From the NCBI GenBank assembly GCA_037157565.1, contig JAZHRO010000014.1, positions 96,193,501 to 96,257,500 on the forward strand: a stretch of 64,000 bases of DNA, in the 5' to 3' direction. Numbering within the stretch: position 1 is the first letter of the stretch; every line of letters starts with the position of its first letter. The DNA is from Thalassia testudinum. Its lineage: Eukaryota > Streptophyta > Magnoliopsida > Alismatales > Hydrocharitaceae. The notes under the pieces are model-generated. The model was not told where the DNA came from. It did not search any database and saw only the letters and a list, made by a program, of their open reading frames with translations. This document shows positions 23,108 through 34,545 of this stretch, one piece after another. The translations under genes were made by a program, and so were the position numbers.

Positions 23108-23213
23108 TGGGGTACGCGCTCGTTACAATATAACAAACTCAAAGGAAGTTTCGTCCCCGAAACTTGCGCCAACTAGGGTGCGGAAAAAGGATGTCCAAAT
23201 AACCATAACAAAC

Positions 23214-26200
23214 TCAAAGAGGACCGAAGCCGGTCCGAAAAGACGTACCCGCGAAAAGCTCTGGGTACCGCTCCCGCATTGCCGCCTCAGGCTCCCAGGT
23301 AGCCTCCTCGTACCGCTGGCTCCTCCACAAAACCTTTACCAGGGGTACTTGCTTTCGTCTCAACCTGCGGATGGCTCGGTCTAGGATCTGCACTGGCCGC
23401 TCGGGGTAGGTCAGGTCGTCGCTCACCTCGACGCTCTCGTGACTCAGTACGTGGCTGGGATCGGCTACGTACTTCCTGAGGTTGGACACGTGGAACACGT
23501 CGTGCACACCAGAAAGCTGCGGGGGAAGGGCAAGTCTGTAAGCAACGGGTCCAACCCGCTCCAGGACCTCGAAGGGCCCCACGAACCTCGGCGCGAGCTT
23601 CCCTCTCACCCCAAACCGCTGTAAGCCCTTCATGGGCGAAACACGAAGAAAGACGTGGTCCCCAACCTCGAACTGCACCTCTCTGCGTCTGCGATCTGCG
23701 TAGCTCTTCTGTCTGCTCCTGACAGTGCGGAGTCGTCTGTGGATCTGTTCAACTACCTCCTGACTCTGCCGGATCAACCTGGGGCCAACCTCCCACTTGG
23801 TCCCCACCTCAACCCAACTCAAGGGTGCCGTGCATTTCCGTCCGTACAGAGCCTCGTAGGGAGCCATGCCGATGCTCGAGTGATAACTGTTGTTGTATGC
23901 AAACTCTGCCAGGGGCAGGTGTTCCTCCCAAGAGCCCCTCCAGTCTAGTACACAGGCATGCAAAAGATCCTCAAGTGTCTGTATCGTGCGTTCCGACTGT
24001 CCGTCCGTCTGGGGGTGGTAAGCCGTGCTAAACCTCAACCTCGTCCCCAAAGCCTGCTGAAACTCAGCCCAAAACTGGGACGTAAAGCGGGTATCCCGGT
24101 CGGATACGATCTCCCGCGGAACTCCGTGTAGTCGCACCACATCACGGATGTACCTCTCTGCCAACTGGGCTGGTCCCAAAGTGACTCGGATCGGCAAGAA
24201 TCGTGCCGTCTTCGTCAACCTATCCACTATTACCCAGACCGCGTCGTGTCCTCGCTGGGTAACAGGTAAACCCACCACCAAGTCCATGGTGATGCTCTCC
24301 CACTTCCACTCTGGCACTGGAAGCGGCTGAAGCGGCCCTGCAGGCCTCTGATGCTCGGCTTTCACCTGCTGGCACACTAAGCACTGCTGCACGAACTCAC
24401 CCACATCCCGCTTCATCCCTCTCCACCAGAACTCGCGTCTCAAGTCATGGTACATTTTCGTGTTTCCGGGATGTATGGTGAATCTGGAACCGTGTGCCTC
24501 AGTCAGGAGCTCTCTCAACAGCTCCTCGTCTCTGGGGACGCACAGCCGTCCCCTCAAGCGTAACACCTGGTCTGTGAAAGAGAAGTCCCCTGGGTCCCCT
24601 GACAGTACTCTGTCGCGCAAAGACTGCAAGTACGGATCGGCCATCTGTCCCGTGATGATGCGGTCTGTCAACTCTGGTCTGGTCTGCCGTGTCACCGTCA
24701 CTGCCCCACAGTACCCTCGTAACTCTAGAGGTCGCCAACTACCCACCTCCTCCAAAAGGCTCCAACTCTGTAACTGTAGACTGGCCAAGCGTGCGGGCGC
24801 CTTACGGCTCAAGGCGTCAGCCACCACATTGGCCTTTCCCGGGTGGTAGGAGATGCTGCAGTCGTAGTCCTTCAGGAGCTCCAGCCAACGTCTCTGTCTC
24901 ATGTTGAGCTCCTTCTGGTCAAAAAGATATCTGAGGCTCTTGTGATCTGTAAAAATCTCGAAGGTCTCACCGTACAAGTAATGCCTCCATGTCTTCAGCG
25001 CGAAGACAACAGCTGCCAACTCTAGGTCGTGGGTAGGGTAGGTATGCTCATGGGGCTTCTGTTGCCGCGAAGCGTAAGCGACCACGTGACCCCTCTGCAT
25101 GAGCACACCTCCTAACCCCTGCAAGGAAGCGTCCGTGTACACAACGAACCCGCCACTACTGTCAGGAATGGTGAGCACAGGAGCCGAGGTCAACCTCTCC
25201 TTCAGCTCCAGAAAACACGCCTCACAGGCGTCTGTCCAAGTGAAAGGCACATCCTTCCGAGTCAACTGTGTCATAGGACGTGCAATCTGCGAAAACCCTC
25301 TGATGAACCGTCTGTAGTAACCTGCCAGTCCCAGGAAACTGCGAATCTCAGTGACTGAACGCGGTCTCTCCCACCTGAGCACTGCCTCGACCTTGGCGGG
25401 ATCCACCGCCAGGCCGTCTCCAGAGATCACATGACCCAAAAAGGTCACCTCCCTCAACCAGAACTCGCACTTGCTGTATTTGGCGTACAGCCTGCGTCGT
25501 CTCAGAGTGTCCAGAACCATCCGCAAGTGCTGTCCGTGCTGCGTCCGATCTCTAGAATAGATGAGTACATCATCTATGAAAACCACCACAAACTGGTCCA
25601 AGTACGGTCTGAACACCCGGTTCATCAGGTCCATGAAAGCAGCGGGGGCATTGGTCAGCCCAAACGGCATGACCAAAAACTCGTAGTGTCCGTACCGGGT
25701 GCGGAAAGCTGTCTTGGAGACGTCGGTCTCCCTGATCCTCAACTGGTGGTATCCAGACCTCAAGTCGATCTTGGAAAACACCGTGGCACCCCGCAACTGG
25801 TCAAACAAATCGTCAATCCTCGGCAGCGGATATCGGTTCTTGATGGTGACCCTATTCAGCTGTCTGTAGTCCACACAAAGGCGTAGGGTCCCATCCTTCT
25901 TCTTCACAAACAGTACCGGGGCTCCCCAGGGAGACGCACTGGGCCTCACGAAACCTTTCTCCAAAAGGTCCTGCAACTGAGACTTGAGCTCTCGCAGCTC
26001 AAGCGGTGCCATCCTGTATGGCACGGTGGAGATGGGGTTGGTCCCTGGTACTAGTGAGATCTCAAACTCGATCTCACGCTCGGGCGGTAGTCCTGGTAAC
26101 TCGTCTGGAAACACGTCGGGGTACTCTCTGACCACCGGGATGCTCTGGAAGTCTGCCACGGGGCTGTGCTCTGCCACTACACAAGCTAAGAAGCCCTCAC

Positions 26201-27977
26201 ACCCCTGGCTCAAAAGTCTCGCCGCCCGGAGTGCCGAAATGCACCTGAAACCTCCGTCCACTGGCTGCCCGTGAAACTCGAAGGAAGGCAACTCCGGAAT
26301 GGAGAAGACAATCTTCCTCTCAAAGCAGTCCACCAATGCGTGGTAAGCGGACAGCCAATCCATCCCCAGGATCACCCCAAAGTCCTCCATCTGTATCATA
26401 ATCAGGTCAGCTGGCAGGCTGTGTCCCCCGATGCTGACCCCGCAACCCGTGTACACCTCCTCAGCTACAAACAGCTGACCACTCGGACCTCTGATTACGA
26501 ACGGGTTCTCTAACAATGTATAATCCTGGTCCAAACTAACTGCGAAACTGTCTGCGACAAACGAGTGCGTAGCGCCGGAATCGAAAAGCGTGTAAACGAG
26601 TCTGCCAGAAACTGAAACCATACCTGCTACCACGGATCCCGAAGCTCTGGCGTCCCTGTGTGTTAGGGCGTTGATACGCCCCTCAGCTCTAGGTGCGGAC
26701 GAAGCAGCCACACTCTGCGTCGGACGGGTAGGTGCTGGCCGGTACCCTCCTCGCGACTGCGGTCCTCCTCCTCGCGCCTGGAAACCGCGGCCTCCTGCGC
26801 GCCCTCCAGTGCTCTGCGCGGGAAGTATCTGCTGACCTCCTGCCCTAGATGGGCAGTCCCTCCTGACGTGGCCCGGCTGGCCACACTGGTAGCAGAGGGG
26901 AACCCGACTCCCGCCCTCAGTGAGTCCCTGCTGTCGGCTAGGCGGGGGTCCGGTGCTGGCGACTGGCCCCTGTCGAGGGCCCCCAAAGGCCACTGATGGC
27001 CCTGCACAACGTGACGGCTCTCCTGCGGACGCCACGTGTCTCCGTTCTCGCCGGCCCTGTGAGAAGTCTGGCTGAAAGGGCCTCTTCCGCCCGCCGTCGG
27101 TCTCTCGCGCGGACGGGTTGGTCTCCTCGTAAGTCATGGCTGCCTCTACCACCCTCGAAAACGTCGGCAGCTTCAGGGGTTTGACATACCCCCGGATCGC
27201 AGGCCGGAGCCCCTCGGTGAACCTCCAAAGGCGCTCCTCCTCAGTGGCTACCGCTGTCGCTGCAAAGCGGGACAGCTCCAAGAAACGCGTGCGGTACGCG
27301 CTCACGGTCATCGTCCCTTGGCGGAGAGTGTGGAACTCCCGCCTCCTCTGGTCCTGCCACGTCTGGGGAAAGTACTGCTCGCAGAAGAGGGTGACGAACT
27401 GGTCCCACGTCGGCTCGTCCCTCTCCTGTCCCCGGACCGCCCTCCACCACCGGTGTGCCGCACTCTCTAGCTGGTACGTGGCAAAGGCCACGCGGCACTC
27501 CACCGGGGGGCGAAGGGTGTCGAAGATCTTCTCCAGCTGCTCAAGCCAGTCCTCTGCCTCGGTCGGGTCCTCATCCCCCTTGAAGGAGGGGGGCTTCAGC
27601 TTCCGGAACTGCCCGAAAAGCTCGAAGTGGTGCTGTAGGGGAGGTGCTGGTGCACCTCCAGGCGAAGGTGCCTCGTGTACAGAAGTGTCGGAGGAAGGTG
27701 GGGGCGGCAGGGGCCCATCCCCTCCCTCGTGTCCGGCGCCGCGTCCGTCGCGTGGTCCCACGGAGGACTCCCCCTCTGCAACCCCAGGAGGAGGTGCTCG
27801 GGGCGGTGGGTGGAGCTCCTCTCGCACAATATCCCGTATCAGTCTGGCGAGGTCCTGGGCCTGGATGCCAGGGAGTGGTGGCTGGTCCACCGAGACGTCA
27901 ACGACAGCACGTCCACCTCGCCGACTTCGCCCTCGGCCGCGCCCGCGGCCAGTCTCGCCAGTCCCACGACGAGGCAT
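23214..27977 (-). CDS. Gag-Pol polyprotein of the intact Ty3 chromovirus-type element
   Basis: The frame is open for 1,607 codons from 28037; [10 protein letters not shown] at codon 21 (27977) fits Gag starts of this lineage and is preferred. Numbered from 28037: Gag about 150-310; zinc knuckle C382, C385, H390, C395 ([14 protein letters not shown]); protease FDSGATHSF at 485-493; reverse transcriptase about 640-870 with FIDD at 820-823; RNase H about 963-1078 ([25 protein letters not shown]); integrase with zinc-binding H1182, H1189, C1219, C1222 and acidic triad D1252, D1313, E1349, with exactly 35 residues between the last two; chromodomain-like end about 1546-1596 ([16 protein letters not shown]). 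The polyprotein would form the particle, copy the RNA and integrate the cDNA; chromodomains in this group guide integration to chromatin. No stop, frameshift or missing catalytic residue was seen, and Gag and Pol share one frame. Translation ends 86 bp before the left LTR. Confidence 0.95.
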   Translation of the reverse strand: MPRRGTGETGRGRGRGRSRRGGRAVVDVSVDQPPLPGIQAQDLARLIRDIVREELHPPPRAPPPGVAEGESSVGPRDGRGAGHEGGDGPLPPPPSSDTSVHEAPSPGGAPAPPLQHHFELFGQFRKLKPPSFKGDEDPTEAEDWLEQLEKIFDTLRPPVECRVAFATYQLESAAHRWWRAVRGQERDEPTWDQFVTLFCEQYFPQTWQDQRRREFHTLRQGTMTVSAYRTRFLELSRFAATAVATEEERLWRFTEGLRPAIRGYVKPLKLPTFSRVVEAAMTYEETNPSARETDGGRKRPFQPDFSQGRRERRHVASAGEPSRCAGPSVAFGGPRQGPVASTGPPPSRQQGLTEGGSRVPLCYQCGQPGHVRRDCPSRAGGQQILPAQSTGGRAGGRGFQARGGGPQSRGGYRPAPTRPTQSVAASSAPRAEGRINALTHRDARASGSVVAGMVSVSGRLVYTLFDSGATHSFVADSFAVSLDQDYTLLENPFVIRGPSGQLFVAEEVYTGCGVSIGGHSLPADLIMIQMEDFGVILGMDWLSAYHALVDCFERKIVFSIPELPSFEFHGQPVDGGFRCISALRAARLLSQGCEGFLACVVAEHSPVADFQSIPVVREYPDVFPDELPGLPPEREIEFEISLVPGTNPISTVPYRMAPLELRELKSQLQDLLEKGFVRPSASPWGAPVLFVKKKDGTLRLCVDYRQLNRVTIKNRYPLPRIDDLFDQLRGATVFSKIDLRSGYHQLRIRETDVSKTAFRTRYGHYEFLVMPFGLTNAPAAFMDLMNRVFRPYLDQFVVVFIDDVLIYSRDRTQHGQHLRMVLDTLRRRRLYAKYSKCEFWLREVTFLGHVISGDGLAVDPAKVEAVLRWERPRSVTEIRSFLGLAGYYRRFIRGFSQIARPMTQLTRKDVPFTWTDACEACFLELKERLTSAPVLTIPDSSGGFVVYTDASLQGLGGVLMQRGHVVAYASRQQKPHEHTYPTHDLELAAVVFALKTWRHYLYGETFEIFTDHKSLRYLFDQKELNMRQRRWLELLKDYDCSISYHPGKANVVADALSRKAPARLASLQLQSWSLLEEVGSWRPLELRGYCGAVTVTRQTRPELTDRIITGQMADPYLQSLRDRVLSGDPGDFSFTDQVLRLRGRLCVPRDEELLRELLTEAHGSRFTIHPGNTKMYHDLRREFWWRGMKRDVGEFVQQCLVCQQVKAEHQRPAGPLQPLPVPEWKWESITMDLVVGLPVTQRGHDAVWVIVDRLTKTARFLPIRVTLGPAQLAERYIRDVVRLHGVPREIVSDRDTRFTSQFWAEFQQALGTRLRFSTAYHPQTDGQSERTIQTLEDLLHACVLDWRGSWEEHLPLAEFAYNNSYHSSIGMAPYEALYGRKCTAPLSWVEVGTKWEVGPRLIRQSQEVVEQIHRRLRTVRSRQKSYADRRRREVQFEVGDHVFLRVSPMKGLQRFGVRGKLAPRFVGPFEVLERVGPVAYRLALPPQLSGVHDVFHVSNLRKYVADPSHVLSHESVEVSDDLTYPERPVQILDRAIRRLRRKQVPLVKVLWRSQRYEEATWEPEAAMRERYPELFAGTSFRTGFGPL

Positions 27978-28137
27978 CTCCTGCAAGGAGACGCGAAACA
28001 AAACGGAAACGTCAAAACAGACGGTACCTAACAACACTTCTAAGAGCTCATGTCAAGAGATATGTTGTGGTGGCTACTCTAGCTATAAACATGTGAATTG
28101 GTTACTTTCCAGTCAGTTGATTCACTTCTCGGGACGA

Positions 28138-28153
28138 CCTTGCTCTGATACCA
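28138..28153 (-). promoter_or_regulatory. Primer-binding site, initiator tRNA-Met type
   Basis: On the minus strand this reads TGGTATCAGAGCAAGG, the standard plant retrotransposon match to the 3' end of initiator tRNA-Met. Two bases (28154-28155) separate it from the LTR. This sets the right LTR as the 5' LTR. Confidence 0.92.
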
Positions 28154-28155
28154 TC

Positions 28156-30843
28156 TGTAACGACCCGGTTCCCGAGTCCCTACGAGACACGAGAACCGGA
28201 CCGACTCGACTAATCCCAAGACCCAGTCGTCCAACGAGGAAGTAACCAAAAGACAGTAAAATAAACCACATTCAGCATGAATATAACTAACAGTAAAAAG
28301 TACAGCAGTAAGGAAAGAAACTACTACAGTAGGCACCACCACAACAGTAAAACAACATTTATCATATAACAAAAACTGCAGGTAAAGAAGGTACAGCGGA
28401 AACAAAACTACTCACTAGAACAGAAACAAAAGAAGGTACAAAACTGTGGCAACTCTACTGGACCCTACTCGGCCCAGCGTCCTCTGCAGCCGCCGACCCT
28501 GGCTGCTCAACACCTGGTCCTGAAAAAGGTAACGAGTGTAACACGTCAGCAAAACGCTGAGTAGAGTGGCAAACTAACTAAAGGCAACAGTAGAGTGTAC
28601 AGTAGCTGTTATGTTCTATTACTTCCTTTATTTACATCTTTCAATTTTTCTCACTATTTCATTTACTTCTCAGATCCTTTACTTGATCTCGAATGTCCTC
28701 GTGGGACGATCTTGATTGCAGTCTTTTCCAACAGTAGAAGTAGCACGTGGTGCTCTCCTGGCCGGGAGAGTCCCCCGTGGTGATCCTACCCTCAGTCAAC
28801 CACCCCAAGGTCACTGACAGACGTAACGGTGACTACGGCACGCGCGATAAACGCACAGGTAGCTAGCCCGTACTGGCACGCGGTCAGTCGTTTCCGTTAA
28901 CGGGTGCGCCCAAAGCACAGCACGGAACTAGGGCAGAGCCCTCTCAGTAACAGGGGTCCAACCCCTCCACAGTAACCAAACCGGGGCCTTGCCCCTCCAC
29001 AGTCCGCGCACCCTCGTCTGACTACCCTGGTTTGCCCTAGTGGGCCTAACAAGTCGGTGAAGGAGGCTAGCAGAACCCCGGGGCCCGTGGGGTAGCTAGT
29101 ACTCTCCTAACACTACTAGCTCTCCTCGGTACTACGTACACGAGGGCCAACAAGTCGGTACAGAGCGGCCAAGCCTAACCCCGGGTCCCTGGGGCGGCTG
29201 GCCCCACTCTGCACTAAAACAGGTACATGTACTTCCCTTGGTACTGCGTACCCAAGAGACAGTACAACTACATCTCAGTTCCATTCCTTTTCTTTCCAGG
29301 AGTTCCACTCCTAATTCCCCGTAGGGTTCCAGCCCTTTATCTCAGAACATCATATGTTTCACTTTCCAGATTCACGTTCTCAATTTCCATGATCTCAAAC
29401 ATGTTTCTTTGTTCATAACAGGCAGCTGTTAATTAATTTCACAGGCAGCTTATATATTCCTTTCCATTTTTCCAAGACTGCAGTAATATACATTCCACTA
29501 GTTTTTCCATCCTAGGATTCATGCCATATCCTAGGATCTATCATACAATCTAGTTTTCCGGCCCTAGGATTCATGCAACACCTAGGAGCTATCATTCCAT
29601 ACATTTCTCATTCCTAGGGTTCATGCAATGCCCTAGGTTCTAGTTATGGTTCCATACTTTAACAGATTTTATTAATGCTTAAAACCACTCTACCAGGTAC
29701 AACGGAAGTAATGGGGGCGTGGTCGGGAATCCCGCGCGCCTCCGTGACTCTCAAGACGGCAACCGAACGAGGTCCTATCACAAGGATCAAACACAAGGAG
29801 TGTCTCAAACAGTGTATAGCTACTGTAGGCGGGTAGAGGAATAAATTCTGAAACGAAACGCAACTCGAATCGCGGAAAACGGAGCCCAAACGGGCCCTAA
29901 ACGGGTCGAGAAAGACAATACTGTGCAAAATCAGACGTCTGGAACTCCTTCCAGACGTCTTAAACGGTGGATCAGAGAATTACCTGTTCGGCTTGGTTCC
30001 CCGGACGTCCAGAAGTCTGTGGCGACGTCTCTCCTAGATCACAGACGTCCGATGGTCTCTCCGGACGTCTGGAGGTCACTCCCGCCGTCTGGTACAACTT
30101 CCAGACGTCGGATTCGCAAAGGATGACGAGTCCGAACACCTGCGCACAGCCAACCCTCCTCCTTCAGTACGGTCAGTCGACAAAAGAAGAAGGAGAAAGC
30201 GGAACTCACCTTTCAGACGTCTGTATGATCACACAGACGTCGACCTTGCCGTCTGGATATCAGTCCAGACGTCTGATTCTGGAGATTTTTCCAGAATCAG
30301 AACCTCGCTCGGCCTCCGCTCGCGACGCCGCCCGCGTCGCACCTCGCGCGTCCGCTGCTCCGCCCGCAGCAGGTCCCTCTTCGCGACGCTCTGCGCCCCC
30401 TGCGCCCTCCGCCGGCCGGCCAAGCCGCTCCCGGCGAGCTCGCCCTCACGGCAGAGCCCTGCCCTCGCACGCCGCAGCTCCTCCGCGCCTTCTGCTGCGC
30501 CGCTGCCGCTGCGCCCTCGCGTCCGCTCGCTCCGCCCGCAGCAGGAGAGGAGGAAAATGGTGGAGACGGGAGGGGAGGCGCGCCCCCTCCCCCTTTTAAC
30601 GCCGCGCGGAGAGGAGAGAGAGACGCCCGCAGTCGCCTGCAGCCGCAGAGAAGATGCGGATCTCAGGTCTGCGCGCACAGGCGCGCAGACGAATATCCCG
30701 TGCGAGTATAACTGTTCGTCAGACGTCTGTAAACTATCCCGGACGTCTGGTCAGACGTCTGGATGTGATCCCAGACGTCTTTACAGACGTCTGGGCCACC
30801 TCCCAGACGTCTTAAAAGACGTCTGGGGTACGCGCTCGTTACA
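28156..30843 (-). repeat. 5' LTR (element sense) of the intact retrotransposon
   Basis: 2,688 bp, near-identical to 20447-23127. It carries the promoter-side GACGTC array (about 30722-30823), TTAAAA (30594-30599), the hairpin (30274-30299) and a 50-52 bp CCTAGG tandem repeat (starts 29511, 29563, 29613). In this repeat it has 7 bp (GGATTCA) that the other LTR lacks. The element promoter should be in this copy. Confidence 0.96.
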
Positions 30844-30848
30844 CATAA

Positions 30849-32561
30849 TATGTCAAAGAGAAATTGCAAATATACTATTAATAAAACCTATTTGGAAATA
30901 TTACAAAATGAATGTTTAGATAGTGTAGTAGCAATATATTATGAGGTAAAGATCAAAGTAACCACCTATGGATTGCATGTGATTTTGATGCTTGTTACGG
31001 TTCAACCTGCCATATAAGATGTTTACCATCAAGGACAAAATGAATTACAATAAAGAAAAAAATGCAAATGCATTTTCATGGACAAAACTTGAACACTGAA
31101 TGGTGCATCATCACAGGGATAAATTGCAGAAACTTATCATATTTTTGGTCTACTATTTAGTTGTTCTATTTTTTTATTTTGAGTTGGTTGATTATTTTTT
31201 CCTTTTGAATCGTTGTGGGATAAATAGCATATTGAATGTGAGATGTGAATTGATTGGGTGTATAGGAGTCACAATTGTGGTTTTTTGTTGTACTTGGATA
31301 TTAGGCTTGTTTCTCTTTCTATTGAAGTTAAAATTCATTAGAGATCATTAAAGTAAAATATTAAAGTTTTAATGTGGACCTTAATAGAAGCATTTAGTAA
31401 TGATTGAATCCATCCAGTTGCCTCTTTAGAGCTCTTTGCCCCTAACAACAACAAACTTTCTAATAGAATTCTTAAATTTTTTAGATGATATGCAGTCATA
31501 TTAAAAGAATATGCAGAGAAGTAGGATATCAAAGGATATTGAAACTACGTTAAGTTGATAGTTGTGACCAGATGCATTGTACAAGGTAAAGATGGACAAA
31601 ACCTGGAGAATGCTAGAACATATTTGAACATGAGAAAAAAGAAAAATTTGTCAAAAGGTACATGAAAATATAAAGGTCAACTCAAAAATAAATAGAATCT
31701 GTAATGATTTATGGATTTTGGTCATACATTTTTGTGAATGTTCTCTTTTCTGTTGTCTGCCACACTTATGGAGGAATCAATCACTGTGCTTCTTCTACAA
31801 CCCTAACAAATAAATATATTATATCGTTAATAACTTGGAATGAGGTGTTTGGATAATGATGAGTTACCTTGAGAAATTGGTGTATATAAATTCCAGAATC
31901 CAATAGCAAATTCAGAGATAATAGCTTCAGGTTCATTCTTAGAAGGACATCAAAGAATTATTTAGATTTAATTCTATGGTTAACATTGAGTCTAGTACAC
32001 AACAAAACTTTACAAGAAAATCCTACAATAATTGACTGCAAAAATTTCCTTACAATTAAGTAAACTAGATTTTTGGACTCAGAAAAGTTTCATCCAACAT
32101 GGGGCATCAACCTTCCTACAATTTCCACTCTAACTGGGTTACTATAAGGAAAGGTATGGACTAACCATGGGAGCATGCTTTTTATAAGCAAAGGAAGAGC
32201 AGGCATTAAAGAACATGAAGGTGCTAGACTGGACTATGTTTTCCACTCACTACCTCAAAATTTTCTTCATGGAGCCAAGATATGGTTGCCATAATAATGC
32301 AGATTTCTTCAAAGAAAATAGCAAGCATGTTTCACATTCTTTTACAGAGCTTGGAATTCCACTAACAAATATCTACTTTGTCTTGAAATCCTTTGTACCA
32401 GAGAGTGCTCCTTTGGCTATAGTACATTGTATCTCCACCTAATAAGGAAAAATAAAGGCTATGACCAACCAAAGAGAAATTGGCAAGGAAAAAATTGTCA
32501 ACATTCTATTTAAGCACATAGACTAAGAACAAATACACATAGTGATGAGCAATAAACCTAC
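30849..32561. other. Decayed DNA right of the intact retrotransposon
   Basis: No gene was recognised. Because the retrotransposon inserted into the EDR2-like remnant, upstream exons of that gene could lie here on the minus strand, but no PH-domain motif could be read. The open frames present are short and without recognisable sequence. Confidence 0.35.
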
Positions 32562-32644
32562 TTCCCATTTCTCACATGATTCTCCTCTATCGTCTTATCA
32601 ACAACTCATGGATCAACAAAAGTGATGAAACCAAACCCTTGAGG
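32562..32644 (-). pseudogene. Single decayed exon of an RRM RNA-binding protein
   Basis: On the minus strand, QGFGFITFVDP, then after a TGA stop VVDKTIEENHVRNGK, corresponds to the RNP1 strand and following helix of an RNA recognition motif, as in plant hnRNP/Musashi-like proteins. A GT donor follows (32561-32560) and an AG lies just upstream (around 32638-32641), so it looks like one exon from genomic DNA. The stop lies where such proteins usually have Ser or Arg. No neighbouring RRM exon was recognised. Confidence 0.65.
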
Positions 32645-32839
32645 ATAAAGATAATTATGAAATGAAAGAGGCTGCAACAATCTAGCAACAAAAATTTTTC
32701 TGGAGTAAATAATAAAGTTGTTTCAGAAATAAAACTTCAGAAAGAGCATGAACAAAACTGGAATACTAATTATGAAATGATTTTTGTGTGTAAAAGATAA
32801 TGATGCATGTAGTGATACCTGTGGTAGACTATATACAAG

Positions 32840-32879
32840 CAGATATAAGCAGTTCAGCAACAGCATAGTAGCAGTTGTA
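32840..32879. repeat. CAG-rich minisatellite, left part
   Basis: Degenerate AGCAGTTCAGCAACAGCA-type units end at 32879, where a solo LTR interrupts them. The array resumes at 34480. Confidence 0.7.
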
Positions 32880-34479
32880 TGATTGCGTAACAATCATAGG
32901 TCCTAATATACTTGGATTAAGTTAGATCCTATCTTAACTTAGGCATTATGCATAAATTCACATCATACTTTGCATCATAGTTTATTTATTAGTTTTATAA
33001 ATAATAATTTCATATTATGCTCTAATTGAGAGGTATTAACAATCGTAGGTAATTTGGGGCTACGGATGATCGATCTGACAATATGGATCAACTTAGAACG
33101 ACGACGGGAGTCCAACTCTTCTAAGATTGCATCGATTAGACTCCCATAGCATCCTATGGAGTCCATAGAAGAGCAAGGGCCAAGAGGCCAATAGGTTGAA
33201 ATCTGGACCTTAAATGTCAAATCCAACAGTAGGATTGATCTGGATCAACGATCACAATCCAATGGCGCAAGAATCATCTCGGTGGGAGGCCTATAGCATT
33301 GTCTACAAAGCAAAGAAGATGGAAGGCCACGATGGTGCCACGTGGTGCCATCGTATCCACACAATGTATCTGCCAAACCTCTGAAGAAGACCTTCCCGTG
33401 CTCTGTGGGCCGTTGGATCATCATCCAATGACCACAACGAGCTTACATAACCGCTCCCTCCTGCCTCATCTAAGGAGGATCATCCTTAGCCATTGGATCT
33501 CCATCTAATGGCTGAGGGTCGCCATGCATGGATTTGGAAATGTGACAAAGCATGCCCTTAGCCCATTGGCTCATGCACTCAACCATAAGGCGAGGATGCC
33601 AGTTTGAAATGCAATCCATTCGAAATCAGCGAAGATGCATGTGTGGATGAATTCAGAGCATTGTATCATTGACTGATGATGCAGATGCGGAGATGTGGCA
33701 CACTGGCAGGCATCAGATGGCCACATGCGTGATGACGTGCAACCAAATGCACGAGCGAGCATTTGAAATTGAAAGGTAGTGGCTGCGAGGATGGTTGAGA
33801 TGTGATGCGCACATATTATGCGATGAAAGAGTGTGTGGCTGAAGACATGCTGGTAGTGGAAGCCCACACGTGACGATAGCTGTCAGATTAAGATCTGAGG
33901 TTGGGGAGCAAGCCACGTGTCAACAAGAGATTAAACCGCACATTTGAGGCATTTTGGAAGACCTTTTGAAGCTCAATAAGAGCGTTGATCTCCCGATCAA
34001 CGGATCTGATAAATCTAAGGTTGTTGCATGAGTTGAAGGGCTTAAATGCCCATCTTACCCCTCTATGAAGCTATAAAAAGAGCCCCAGGGCCCCCAGTTG
34101 AAGAATAACTCCCTCCAGACCCTCTCCAAATCTCCAGATCTTCTTCTCCAGCTCTCTCTCTCTGAAGCACCCACCAAGTCACCTTGGTACACCGCTGCTG
34201 CTCTCCCCAACCTCTCCAAAAGGCCACCACAGACTACCCGTGGTGCCCTTATTTTGATAGCTTAGATAGCTATTTTATACCTATTTTAGCATTGCTTCAT
34301 TCAGTTTATATATATATATATTCTCTAGTTAGCATTCTAAATCAGTTTGTGAATTCAAAAGCACTTTCTGCCTCCCTGAGTTCGACCAGGACTCACCTCT
34401 CGATAGATTTTATTTGCTTCGACGTATTTCACGGTATACTACAACAGAATTATTCAAAAATGTGATCTTACGATGAACA
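32880..34479 (+). mobile_element. Solo LTR, Athila/Tat-related, 1.6 kb
   Basis: It starts TGATTGCGTAACAATCATAGG, matching in reverse orientation the outer LTR end at 49681 and 61433, and ends GATCTTACGATGAACA. The 5-bp duplication TTGTA flanks it (32875-32879 and 34480-34484). Near 34066 is CTATAAAAAG, a plausible TATA box, followed by a CT-rich leader. The end segment (CTCCCTGAGTTCGACCAGGA, then CTCGATAGATTTTATTTGC) resembles, in reverse, the start of the LTR at 44856. No internal coding region remains. Confidence 0.88.
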
Positions 34480-34545
34480 TTGTAGTTCAGCTGCAGCAAC
34501 ATAGAAGCAGCAGTAGCTGAAGTTCAGCAACAGCAGTTGAAATAA
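34480..34545. repeat. CAG-rich minisatellite, right part
   Basis: TTGTAGTTCAGCTGCAGCAA and following GCAGCAGTAGCTGAAGTTCA continue the array interrupted at 32879. The first five bases are the LTR target duplication. Confidence 0.75.

Larger units (their letters stand above)
20447..23127 (-). repeat. 3' LTR (element sense) of the intact retrotransposon
   Basis: 2,681 bp, TGTAACGACCC to CTCGTTACA on the plus strand. In element sense it holds a U3 with seven GACGTC sites (23006-23107), a TTAAAA box (22878-22883), a GC-rich segment (about 22580-22950), a TGATTCTGGA hairpin (22558-22583), further 20-bp-spaced GACGTC sites (22218-22557), and CCTAGG repeats (about 21800-21920). It lacks 7 bp in the CCTAGG repeat compared with the other LTR. 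Confidence 0.96.
20447..30843 (-). mobile_element. Intact Ty3 chromovirus-type LTR retrotransposon, 10.4 kb
   Basis: Two LTRs (20447-23127 and 28156-30843) enclose a 5,028-bp internal region with one uninterrupted Gag-Pol frame on the minus strand. The flanks carry the perfect 5-bp duplication CATAA (20442-20446 and 30844-30848). A side-by-side reading found about three substitutions and one 7-bp gap between the LTRs, so the insertion is recent. Domain order PR-RT-RH-IN followed by a chromodomain-like C-terminus places it among plant chromoviruses; the long LTRs and large Gag suggest the Tekay/Del lineage, which is an inference. Every catalytic motif looks intact, so it may be autonomous. It inserted into the EDR2-like pseudogene. 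Confidence 0.96.

Noticed and set aside
24460..28245. Several plus-strand frames, the longest 369 codons
   Set aside because: They are antisense shadows of the Gag-Pol gene.
32215..32442. 75-codon plus-strand frame
   Set aside because: No recognisable motif, no splice or promoter context, and the surrounding DNA is decayed.
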